A stretch of DNA of 19,514 bases from Terfezia claveryi (Eukaryota > Ascomycota > Pezizomycetes > Pezizales > Pezizaceae). Within the stretch, counting starts at the first letter, position 1; every line of letters starts with the position of its first letter. The translations under genes were made by a program, and so were the position numbers. The notes beneath the pieces are model-generated. The model saw nothing but the letters and a program-made list of their open reading frames with translations, was not told where the DNA came from and did no database searches. Location of the stretch: assembly GCA_015179025.1 (NCBI GenBank), contig WHUX01000557.1, positions 1-19,514 on the forward strand, read 5' to 3'. Shown piece after piece: positions 7,508 to 16,091 of the stretch.

Positions 7508-9540
7508 ATAGCAATAGCAACTAAAGGAAAGGGAAAGCAACCACAACAGAGCAGAAAACGTGCTACTTTAGCCATGATCTTTATGGTGCCTGAACGAATC
7601 CCATTTTACACTTTAAAAGGTCCTTACAGTTAGCTACTATCCCAATATCAAGCATTCCAGAGTTAGGTAAAGATAAGTGTATAACTTTAGTCCCAGAAAC
7701 CCAGGTTTTTACCAGTAGGGTAAATTTTTGGAGGCAAGAGTAACTAATATTCCCATCCAAATTTCAAAAATATGGTGGAAGCTAATCTGTAGAGTTTGGC
7801 AACAAATAAGCTCACATGCTGGCCCCTCCGGAAACTCCTCGAAGGCTAGGACGAGTACTACTGTAAGTAGGCAAGTATTTCTGGCTGTCCTCCATACATC
7901 CTCTAGTGTAGGACTACATTCCCAAAAGTGGAATCAAATATAATAAGCTGACAGTATAGAATCTTATGACTTTAGGAGGTAGCTTCATACCCTCAATATT
8001 AGAAAGGTTTTTTTTGGATGCCAATCTTATTCCAGACAGAGGCCCACAGTCCTCCCTGATAGATTGGCCAGAAAGTGCTTAACAGTAGCCCTAGTATGAT
8101 TGCGAGCTGGTTGCAGAAGCAGAAGATCTAATGACAAACATTTACACCAGTGTAGAAAAGAAGAAGAAGTAAGGAATCAAAAGAAACCGAATTATTAACC
8201 AATTTACAGGGAATCTGAGAGATATTATAGAAGTGGCAGTGAATGAAATGGAGTCTGCAATGTTGTTTGAGGATCTACTGCCAGACCTTTAGCATTTACA
8301 GGTCATTCTGATAATTTTGTGGTCTAAGGTTGAAGTTAGGTTTAGGATTGATTATACTAGGGACAGCTAGGTAGATGCCTATGTATGTTATAACATGGTA
8401 TCTGCATAAAGAGTCTAGATACTGATCAGCCAGCTATAGTTACAAAGCATCCAGTCATATACAAGAGTGTATCTCATCTATAATACGAAGAAGACAATAG
8501 TCTAACTTTATAGATTTGACTAGAATTGCTCTCTAGCATTCATAAAGAAACATATCAAGTGGTTACTAGGAAAGGACTGATTTACATGTATACAAGAGAG
8601 ACGAGAGGTAGATTCAGAGTTTGTGAAACCCGATATGAGACACAGAACATCTAATCAATGTCAGAACTATAGGTTCCGTTTTCTAGCCCAAGAGGCAATA
8701 GTTTTCATTCACCAGGAGTTCTTCTGCAGCCCCAAGAAATTAGGGAACCTGAATAAAGACTTTATCATAAAGATCAGTAGTCAATTTATTTGTTTGATCT
8801 TTACAGTCTTATACTACACTCTGCAGTGCTATGAGACTAGGGAATATGTGATGGGTGAGGACTTAACTATACGAACTCAATTAGTAAGTTGGGAAGTCCA
8901 GAGAAGAGCTGCTTTGCTATTGATAATCTATATAGAGCACTTTACCAGACTAATCAAATAATGGGGAGCTTTGCCAACCAGCGTGCAGAACACATTGATT
9001 AGTGTGCTAAAGTCGAACATTGTGAGGAAAAGCCAAAAATCTGGTACGCAGGTTTAGTGGGTCCCTAACAGCACATACGAAGTTGATGCGGAAGAGACAA
9101 AGGAGTATGCCAAACAACTTTGAGCAGATCTTGAGAAGGAAGTAGCAGAAGACCTTGTGGTAGATTATGTAGATTGTTCGATAGAAAAGGACACAAGTGA
9201 GGATGAGCAGGAGCCGACTCGACTATACGGCGAACCAGATAGTTTAGAGATGATCAGGAGAATAGAACTTGCATATGGTGGGGACACTGAAGGTATGGAT
9301 AAGGATGGAGGGCATGGCATAGTATACAAGGGTGGAGGTATGGGTAATCAGCAACAGGAGGATGATCAGGAGGCACATGAGGTAGATAAGGCAAGTGGGG
9401 TAGACAAGGCAGACAAGTGAAACAATGAGGATGATGAAGAGGACAAGGGAGATAACAAGGATGATGAGGATAATAAGGATGAGGAGGATGAGGAGGAAGA
9501 GAAGGACGTAGAGAACATGGAGAACGTAGAGGTAGTATAA
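7508..9540 (+). pseudogene. Long decayed gene with acidic C-terminus, unknown family
   Basis: About 675 codons can be followed. The first part (7508 to about 7930) begins IAIATKGKGKQPQQSRKRA, possibly with its ATG turned into ATA. After one frame change near 7930-7945, a single frame holds from there to TAA at 9538 with no further shift. About 27 in-frame stops occur, some 24 of them TAG or TAA. Open stretches include 8581-8958 (FTCIQERREVDSEF, then a hydrophobic segment FICLIFTVLYYTL) and 9157-9417. The last 120 residues are dominated by Asp, Glu, Lys and Asn (for example DEEDEEEEKDVENMENVEVV), typical of an acidic, disordered tail. No Walker, polymerase, integrase or protease motif is visible. 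It is the last member of the co-oriented decayed cluster. Confidence 0.6.
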
Positions 9541-10060
9541 GAGTGGAAAGGGTTGTGAGTGTCTTGTAAGTAGTTAAGGGTGACCAGCATGAGGCAAATG
9601 GTTTTTTTTTTTTTTTGGGGGAGCGGGCAAAGAATTATATTTTTTGAGCTAGTTGATCTCAATTATATTTTTGTTGATTTTGTTTATAATGTTAGGATAT
9701 GGAGAAGATATTGGACTCGGGTTGAATATACATTAGTAGATAGAAGGGATACGAAGATTGTATAGGGGGATAAATAAATGGGGAGCACTATGGAAAGGCA
9801 ATGCTAGGCTTCTGAATAGCCACTAATATGTACGAGACAATTTGCAAGTTAGGGGTCACTAGGAAACTAAGGTGGCAAGGGGATATAGTGGGTAATTATA
9901 GACCTCTGGGAGGCAGGCAGTCAACAAGAGACAATAGAAGTTCACTGGGAGACAGACAGCAGGTGACGCTGGGTAAACAGCATAAGAGAGTGTGTAATAT
10001 GAAGACAATGATTAGGAGGATGGATAGTAGGAGTACCCGATAGGCAGAACATATGCCGGG
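9541..10060. other. Gene-less stretch with a T15 run
   Basis: A T15 run (9602-9616) followed by G5 stands out, about 60 bases after the stop of the acidic pseudogene. The rest shows no sustained frame. From about 9900, words such as GGGAGACAGACAG resemble the minisatellite that follows, so the array may have decayed outer units here. Confidence 0.5.
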
Positions 10061-11390
10061 AGACCCGAGTAGAGTAAAGGTCTCCTAAAGACACTCACAG
10101 ATATCCAGAGACAGTAGTGTCTCCCAGACATGACATCTGGAGTAGGTCGTCTCCAAGTAGTAGAATGTCTCCAGTCTGTCTTCTGGAGATAGTAGTGTCT
10201 CTCAGAGACACTCAAAGATGGTGGTGTCTCTCAAAGACACTCAAAGACAATGGTGTCTCCTAGACGCAACATCTAGAGGAGGACGTCCCCAAATGGCAGA
10301 ATGTCTCTGGTCTGCCTCCTTCAGACAGTGGTGTCTCTTGGAGACATTCAGAGGCAGTGGTGTCTTTTAGAGACACTTAGAGATACGCAAAGACAGTAGT
10401 GTCTTCCGGACGGGACATTTAGAGAGGTGATGTCCAAGTAGCAGAATGTTTCCAGTCTGTCTTCCAAAGATAGTGGTGTCTCTCGGAGACACTCAGAGAT
10501 GGGGATATCTTTTGGAGACACTCAGATAGTGATGTCTCCCGAACAAGACATCTGGAGGAAGTCATCCCCAAGTGGCAGAATATCTCCAGTCTGTCTCTTG
10601 GAGATAGTAGTGTCTCTTAGAGACACTCAAAGGTAGTAGTATCCCTCAATGACACTCAGAGACACTCAGAGACAGCAGTGTCTCTTGGACGAGACATTTA
10701 GAGATGTCATACCCAAGTAGCAGAATGTCTACAGTCTGTCTTCTGGAGACAGTGGTATCTCTCGGAGACACTTTGAGATAGTAGTGTCTCTCAGAGACAC
10801 TTAAAGACAATGGTGTCTCTTAAAGACACTCAGAGACAGTGGTGTCTCCCAGATGCAATATCCAGAGGAGGTCGTCCCCAAGTGGCAGAATGTCTCCAGT
10901 TTGTCTCCTGGAGACACTTAGAGATGATGGTGTCTCTCGAGGACACTCAGAGACACTCAGAAACAGTGGTATCTCCTGAATGCGACATCCGGAGAAGGTC
11001 ATCCCCAAGTGGCAGTATATCTCCGGTTTATCTCTTGGAGACAGTGGTGTCTATCGGAGACAGTTAGAGATAGTGGTGTCTCTCGGAGACATTTAGAGAC
11101 ACTGAGAGATAGTGGTGTCTCCTAGATGACATATTTAGAGAGGTCATGCCCAAGTAGTAGAATGTCTCTAGTCTGTCTTTCAGAGATAATGGTGTCTCTC
11201 GTAAACACTTAGAGATGGTTATGTGTCTCGGAGATATTCAGAGGCACAGAAAGACAGTAGTGTCTCCCAGATGGGACATCTAGAGGAGGTTATCCCTAAG
11301 TAGCAGAATGCCTCCAGTGTCTCCCAGAGACAGTGGTACATCCCAAACTCGACATCTGGAGGGCGGCATCCCTAACTGGCAGAATGTCTC
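10061..11390. repeat. Large palindrome-rich minisatellite
   Basis: A landmark AAGTRGCAGAATGTCTCCAG recurs with variation at about 10155, 10291, 10436, 10570, 10715, 10880, 11007, 11152, 11298 and 11374 (spacings mostly 127-146, one 165, one 76), defining a higher-order unit of roughly 140 bp. Between landmarks are shorter units of about 28 bp built on GGAGACACTCAGAGACAGTG. Many contain GTGTCTCTCRGAGACAC, a near-perfect palindrome; perfect 8 bp arms around one central base occur at 10195-10211, 10610-10626 and 10784-10800. A second palindromic word spans CTGTCTCCTGGAGACAG. No coding frame is conserved. Confidence 0.93.
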
Positions 11391-11395
11391 TGGTA

Positions 11396-11415
11396 GCATC
11401 AGTAGCGTCTGATGC
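11396..11415. repeat. Perfect short hairpin at the edge of the minisatellite
   Basis: GCATCAG (11396-11402) and CTGATGC (11409-11415) flank a six-base loop, right after the last recognisable array unit. Confidence 0.5.
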
Positions 11416-12007
11416 ATCTAAGATAAACTATTTTTTTTCCTGATATACTGCATTGCATATGTTTCACTAATGACAGTAGTCAGGTTATCAATGCTAGATG
11501 GCCTAAAGGGCATGGTACATGTTAGCTTGCTAAAGAAGAATTAGGTAATAAGAATTGCTGATATAGAGGGCAGGGCTCATCTCATCCCTATTCATAATCA
11601 AAAGCTTTACATTGTTAATAACTATATTGATCTCCATATAGAGAATAATATTTATGATAGAAACAAGAAACCCAGTAGCTCACAAAAGAATAGTCAAGAT
11701 ATAGCTAGCAGAACAATACAAGAACTTAAATAGAATATAAATAGAGTATTGCAAAGTTAAATATATATGTTGTAATTTAGATACATAACATCTAGAGAGT
11801 AACATAGACAGAGACTAATCGGCCAATGGAATGCTTCCAAGTAATTAGTATCTAACACAAATGCCATGACAAATAGTGTCAGGATTATATTCCAATTCAG
11901 CAAGGGCTATAGTATTCTCTGTATACTTATCATGACGCAGCTATAGCGGTGATATTGTCTGGACAGAGTTGTGATATAGTAGGGTGTCTGAACATACAGA
12001 CTACATA
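11416..12007 (+). other. Probable eroded upstream part of the Copia remnant
   Basis: No clean frame. Around 11620-11760 a plus-strand reading (IDLHIENNIYDRNKKPSS) resembles the acidic linker that lies between integrase and reverse transcriptase in Copia elements, and 11955-12007 (IVWTEL) could be the segment before the catalytic site. The distance to the catalytic site at 12065 is too short for a full reverse transcriptase, so deletions are likely. Confidence 0.3.
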
Positions 12008-13029
12008 GGATGCAAAATAGTGTCTAGATGTTTGGTGCTGTATCTAGACACCAAATTTTTTTTCCTGATCGATAATACAATTCTTAGTATTATTTATAAT
12101 TTAACTATTATTAGAGTCAGACAAGACCTTAATGCTCTAGTTACTAGACTTAAAGCTTAGTTTATTGTAATGTTCAAATATTCTCTTTATTAGTTACTTG
12201 GATTTAAAGTTTTATAATCTTCAAAAGGCATCATGCTCAAATAGTAGCTATATATTGACTAACTACTTAAATGCTTTAATATCTACAATATTAATCTAGT
12301 TAAACTACTACTAGATCCTTATATTAAACTCTTCTAAGTATTACCTAATAAACCTATTATTAATACTACTCTCTATTAATAATAACTTAGGTTCTTTATA
12401 TAATTAGTCACCTGTACTTTCTCTAATCTTACTTATACTATCTCTTTACTCTTTTAGTTTTATTTATATCCTCTAGTATCATATTATTAAGCTATTAAAT
12501 AGATATTTTATTATCTTTTTAGAACTCATTCTCTTAGTTTCTTTTATTCCTACATGTTTGGTTCTTTATCTCTTATTAGTTTTCTGATTCTAGTTATAGT
12601 AATTGTTTGCATACTTAGTACTCATAATAAGGCTATTATTTCCTATTACCCTCCTGTCTTCTTTTCTGGCAATCTAATAAGTAGTATTCTGTTTCAATCT
12701 CAATAATAAAATTGGAATATATAGCTCTTTCTACAACTACTAGATAGGCTAACTGGTATATTATTAAAATAATAGAACTCAATATTAGGGTACTAGTTAT
12801 TTTGAAGTATAATAATACTACTACTATAGACTTTTCCCACTATACTATTATATTATAGTATTCAAAACATATTAATATACACTACTACTATATTTGGAAA
12901 TGTCTTCTAAACAACAAGTTTTCTATTAAATAAATAGAAACTACTTAAAACCCAGCTTATATATTTACTAAGGCTTTGGATATATAAAAATACATTAAGT
13001 TTACTAAATAACTTAGCTATACTATCTGA
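12008..13029 (+). pseudogene. Decayed Ty1/Copia pol: reverse transcriptase C-terminal half and RNase H
   Basis: In one frame to 12682: FFLIDNTIL at 12056-12082 stands where Copia elements have (Y)VDD, the second Asp now Asn (GAT to AAT). Then come LVTRLKAQ-like codons, QLLGFKV (12191-12211, first residue now TAG), SSKGIML, SNLTY and a VFFSGNLIS segment (12656-12682). After a one-base frame change, RNase H continues: KLEYIALS (12709-12732; family EAEYxALS), SKHINIHYYY (12862-12891; family TKHIDIRYHF) and IFTKALD (12961-12981; family DxxTKALP), ending at TGA 13027. Order, spacing and motifs are those of Ty1/Copia, a retrotransposon copying its RNA into DNA. Stops are almost all TAA/TAG and the DNA is strongly AT-rich, as expected after RIP. 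Confidence 0.88.
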
Positions 13030-13087
13030 AAAAGAGTTTTAGAATACACATCTAGTATACCTACTACTTAGAATTAGTAACTACTAA

Positions 13088-13555
13088 TGTTATCAACTAA
13101 AATAAACAATATCACAAAAGTTACTACTTTTTAGCTAAATATAATTATACAATTGTAATTATCTTATATTTGAATATATGAGCTTATTATTATTAATTAT
13201 TTATATATATTAGATTACTACCTAAGTAAAGTTAAACTAGTTACTACCTAGTTGTTAGTTATTATATATTTCCTTAATTTTTATTGGTTAATTTATACAT
13301 CCCTGCCTTTATCATTTATTCTAAAATTCTATTTATATAGCTATAGTTTCAGACCTATATTTCATTAATAATTAAGTAAGTTTTCAATTTACATTATTCT
13401 TACTAATATTATCATACTACTAGTTCTATTATCCACTTCGTATTTTACTATCTGCTATAGTAAATTTATTACTAGAGATCTACATATACTTATACTCATT
13501 ACTATTACTATTACTACTACTACTACCTTAGTAGAACTACTTGTACTACCTAACA
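13088..13555 (+). repeat. Possible 3' LTR of the Copia remnant
   Basis: About 60 bases after the pol stop, a segment begins TGTTATCAAC (13088) and a matching TAACA end lies at 13551-13555, giving 468 bp with TGTTA/TAACA termini. The position is right for a 3' LTR. No second LTR copy exists in the window to confirm it, and the AT-rich composition makes such termini easy to find by chance. Confidence 0.25.
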
Positions 13556-14150
13556 AGATATTCTTATGTATATTTTACTACCCATGATATTATTACTATT
13601 CTAGATATAATATTCTTCATATTTCTTATTTAAGAGTTAGATAGTTTTTAGTATAACTTTAAGATTGCCTACAATATAACCTAGAATATTATATATTTCT
13701 ATAAACATTATTATGAAGCTTGTCCTTAAGTATCTTGTCACTAAATCTTGTACTGGTTTAGACTTTTAGATTTAGAGATGAACTTGTATATATATATGAA
13801 TATATGATGAAATAAAGTACAAGCACAGAAATATACATACAGTATAGTTGATAAACTAGTGAATAAAGATATAAAGCTAGATTTATATAGTAAATAAATA
13901 GAGAACATATAAGTGAATAAATGAAGAGGCATAATATAGTAAATGAATTTGTAAATAGAGAAGTAGTGTGTATAGTAAACAAGTGGTAAACATGTAAGTA
14001 AATAATACATAGGTATAAGATAGTAAATAAACTAGTAAATTAACAAGTATCACATAGAGAAGTAAATAGTATATAAGTGGAATGAGGTGAGTTATAGAGT
14101 AACAAGAAGTGAGCAAACTATACTAACCTCTAGTGAGTAACAAGCAAGCT
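13556..14150. other. AT-rich low-complexity block, no gene
   Basis: Dominated by TA steps and by a loosely repeated AGTAAATA(AA) / AGTGAATAAA word between about 13850 and 14080. Minus-strand open frames here are Tyr/Leu/Ile-rich by-products of composition. Confidence 0.7.
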
Positions 14151-14340
14151 TACTTTATATGGATGCCATGGTGAGTAAGAGAGTGAATCATGAGGGTAAG
14201 TAGTTCAACCACTTCAGCATCCTTCACACATTGGCGCACACTTTTACTCACCATTGAGAAATGACTCACTAGGATGTTCACATCGTCACCCATGATGTGA
14301 GCATAGAGGTGAGTTACTCACTTATAATTCACGTAATCTA
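14150..14340. repeat. Cluster of GTGAGTAA / TTACTCAC words
   Basis: The word GTGAGTAA and its complement recur many times. A perfect 11 bp inverted repeat ATGGTGAGTAA (14168-14178) / TTACTCACCAT (14244-14254) and a perfect palindrome GTGAGTTACTCAC (14309-14321) lie at the border between the AT-rich block and the GC-balanced island. Confidence 0.65.
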
Positions 14341-14773
14341 CTCACTTCCATACAAAGTTTGTACTATAGTGTGTTGTAATGTGTGATGCTGGTGTCATTG
14401 TGGCCTAGTTGGGTGGCAAGGCCGTTAGCCAGGCGAGTTGGTGTGTTGCTATTGGGTCTTAGTGGCCCGAACTGAGTGTGGGAGTTATCAATTCCCTGAA
14501 GGTGTGATCGGGCAGTGCTGCTCGACGTGGCAAACACAGTGAGATCCAGTGTGGGCCGGAAGAATTGCACGGTATCGCGGGTTTTCAGAACTTCAGTCGC
14601 GGGAGAAAGGGTGAAGATGGGAAGCCCTGGATGTGATACTGGAGTATGTTGTGCTTTGCGTTGCCCTCTTTCGAATGGACTTGTCTGGGTGTCCGGTGGC
14701 CTTCTGTATCGAGAGTTACGGGTGAAACCGCACTATTTTGTGTCGTGGCAAGTTTCACATTGGAATGCATTTG
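14341..14773. other. GC-balanced stretch without a convincing gene
   Basis: Base composition changes abruptly to about 50 percent GC. A plus-strand frame without an ATG start opens from 14515 to 14979, but it runs antisense through the truncated 5S copy and its flank, so it is not a protein gene. Nothing else was recognised. Confidence 0.5.
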
Positions 14774-14839
14774 GATCTAAAGTTTCGATATGGCAGCGCG
14801 AACTGGATGCCTCTTGTTCTTCTGTCTATGGTCGTAGAT
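14774..14839 (-). pseudogene. Truncated 5S rRNA copy (first 66 nt)
   Basis: On the minus strand it starts ATCTACGACCATAGAC at 14839, exactly like the complete 5S gene 283 bp away, and stays aligned through GAGGCATCC and GCTGCCATAT to TAGATC (14774), where homology stops. The internal promoter and 3' half are absent. Its 5' flank (14840-14996) is also homologous to that of the complete gene. A TATAAAA word sits at about -30 to -24 (14863-14869), the position of the upstream element known from fungal 5S genes; the complete copy has CATGAAA there. Confidence 0.82.
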
Positions 14840-14998
14840 GTCAAATGATGATGCACTGTCGATTTTATATTACCTGTGCACTCCCTGTGCACTCTCAAAT
14901 TAGCTTGCTTGCTTTTGATATCGTCAAAAATCGCATAACAAACCGAGTAATTAGCATCCCGATGGTGTATATACTGTAGCTAAGTGCTATGAGAAAAT

Positions 14999-15005
14999 AA
15001 AAAAA
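14999..15005 (-). terminator. RNA polymerase III terminator of the 5S gene
   Basis: Seven T residues on the minus strand directly at the 3' end of the 5S gene (GTAGATTTTTTT), followed by A and four more T. Confidence 0.85.
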
Positions 15006-15122
15006 TCTACAACATCAGGGTTTCCCGCATGGTCACCCACTGCAGTACTACCCTGGCGATCTGAAGCTTAGATATGGCAGAGCGGACGGGATGCCTCGTT
15101 TCTTCAGTCTATGGTCGTAGAT
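15005..15122 (-). rRNA. 5S ribosomal RNA gene
   Basis: The minus strand from 15122 to 15005 gives 118 nt, the normal 5S length. It starts ATCTACGACCATAG and ends TGTTGTAGAT. These termini pair over nine bases (ATCTACGAC with GTTGTAGAT, one G-T), forming helix I. Universal 5S blocks appear in order: CGACCATA, ATCCCGTCCGCTCT, CTAAGCTTC (box A region), GGTAGTACT, GTGGGTGACC, and GCGGGAAACCC (box C region). A Pol III T-run follows directly. The RNA is part of the large ribosomal subunit and is transcribed by RNA polymerase III with TFIIIA; in filamentous ascomycetes 5S genes are usually dispersed, matching its isolation here. Whether this copy is expressed is not certain, since its -30 TATA-like element is degraded compared with the truncated neighbour. 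Confidence 0.93.
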
Positions 15123-15237
15123 GTCAAATGATGATGCACTGTCGATTTCATGTCACCTGTTCACTGTCAAATTAGCTTACTTGGTTTTGTATCAGACCGA
15201 GTGATCCGATGATGTATACATACTGACTGTGAAAACA

Positions 15238-15608
15238 ATGGCATCTTCTTCCAAATTTTCGGTTGTGCAACAGCATCAGGCATGGTCGGGGCTTGACCGG
15301 TTACACCTCAGGGTAGCGCCCGCGAATATTGAAGGATTACCTTTTCTCTTCAAGCTGAACCTACAGCCAATATGAGGGACCTACAAGATGTTCTACAACG
15401 TGAGGTGAAAAGTATTGAGACTCCAGAAATTCAATGCAGGCGTCTGCATGTTCAGCGCAGGATCACTGACTTTCTGGTGCCTCCTCTCCTTGAGATTCCC
15501 GCCTCCACACGTACTACTCTCGTTAGGATATTTCTTGTTATATGCTCTGCTTGGATTCATAAGCCTATTCCACAACATTTCCTAGCGCTAGTTAACTTCA
15601 TTTTATAG
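15238..15608 (+). CDS. Possible short gene of unknown function (low support)
   Basis: Two overlapping short frames: 15238-15375 (45 codons, MASSSKFSVVQQHQ) and 15372-15608 (78 codons, MRDLQDVLQREVKSIETPEI, then a Pro/Leu-rich part and a hydrophobic end). GC content and codon use resemble those of the zinc-finger gene rather than decayed DNA, and there are no internal stops. No domain was recognised. The two may be exons of one gene, two chance frames, or part of an old retroelement. Confidence 0.2.
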
Positions 15609-15924
15609 TTACCTATTTTCTCTTGCTATAAGCATATATTGGTTACAAGCATACTTTTCCCGGTCCAAACGATATGCTTGTATCGAGAGTCCTCTGTATT
15701 TGTTGCTCTATGTGATTTCTGATTCGGCATTTTACGAGTTCACCCCTCCATACTTCTTTCTTTGCGAATCCACCAAATTGTTCTTTCCAGGGTCGAGGCT
15801 TAGTCAGGCCCTTCGGGTCAAGGGGCACAGTCCGTTAATGACAGCAATGTCCCTCGTCTCCTATCTCGAGTTCATGTATTTAGCGTCGGACCTGGCAGAT
15901 TAACTTGCCCAGTCCCTGAATTCA
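15609..15924. other. GC-balanced stretch, no recognised gene
   Basis: A 67-codon opening (15700-15903) has no start support and no domain. It may belong to the upstream, unrecognised part of the LINE remnant that becomes readable at 16092. Confidence 0.4.
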
Positions 15925-15976
15925 CACCCGTTTCCGGGTGGCTCCTCATGGTTCCCTTAATGGGAACGCATAGGAG
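15925..15976. repeat. Two adjacent short hairpins
   Basis: First: CACCCG (15925-15930) and CGGGTG (15935-15940) around a TTTC loop. Second, directly after: GTTCCC (15951-15956) and GGGAAC (15962-15967) around TTAAT, extended by ATG/CAT and CTCCT/AGGAG with single-base bulges (15942-15976). In RNA these would be two stacked stem-loops. They lie about 115 bp before the LINE RNase H motif. Confidence 0.5.
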
Positions 15977-16091
15977 TAACAAGTATTCAAAAACAGAAAA
16001 ACATTCAGGAGATTATCGATCCAACCTCTGAATGATCTAAGTAGAAGGCCTACTGGTCCGTGGACCTAGGATCCATTCTGGAAGAGCTTGC

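Larger units (their letters stand above)
14774..15236 (-). repeat. Tandem duplication of the 5S gene and its 5' flank
   Basis: Two direct copies, 14774-14996 and about 15057-15236, share the first part of the 5S gene and about 110-150 bp of upstream sequence (GTCAAATGATGATGCACTG next to each start). They differ by indels: an extra GTGCACTCCCT-like segment and a longer middle in the truncated copy. Offset between the two transcription starts is 283 bp. Confidence 0.85.

Noticed and set aside
7508..9540. A reassigned genetic code (TAA/TAG read as Gln), since most in-frame stops could be Gln
   Set aside because: Ordinary CAA and CAG codons are common in the same frames, TGA stops and a frame change also occur, and the Copia and pogo relics show the same changes together with lost catalytic residues. 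RIP or deamination explains all of this more simply.
9366..9662. Minus-strand open frame rich in Ser and Leu
   Set aside because: It is the complement of the purine-rich acidic tract of the plus-strand pseudogene and the T15 run, so its openness is a composition effect.
10012..11067. Several short frames in both directions within the minisatellite
   Set aside because: They follow the repeat units, are not conserved between units and change frame with unit length.
13741..14116. Three overlapping minus-strand frames rich in Tyr, Leu and Ile, like membrane proteins
   Set aside because: They arise from AT-rich low-complexity DNA with repeated AGTAAATA words; all three frames are open at once and none shows a domain.
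14390..14450. Possible tRNA A box (TGGCCTAGTTGGGTGG)
   Set aside because: No matching B box follows within tRNA distance and no cloverleaf can be drawn.
14515..14979. Plus-strand frame of about 154 codons in GC-balanced DNA
   Set aside because: It has no ATG start and reads antisense through the truncated 5S copy and its duplicated flank.
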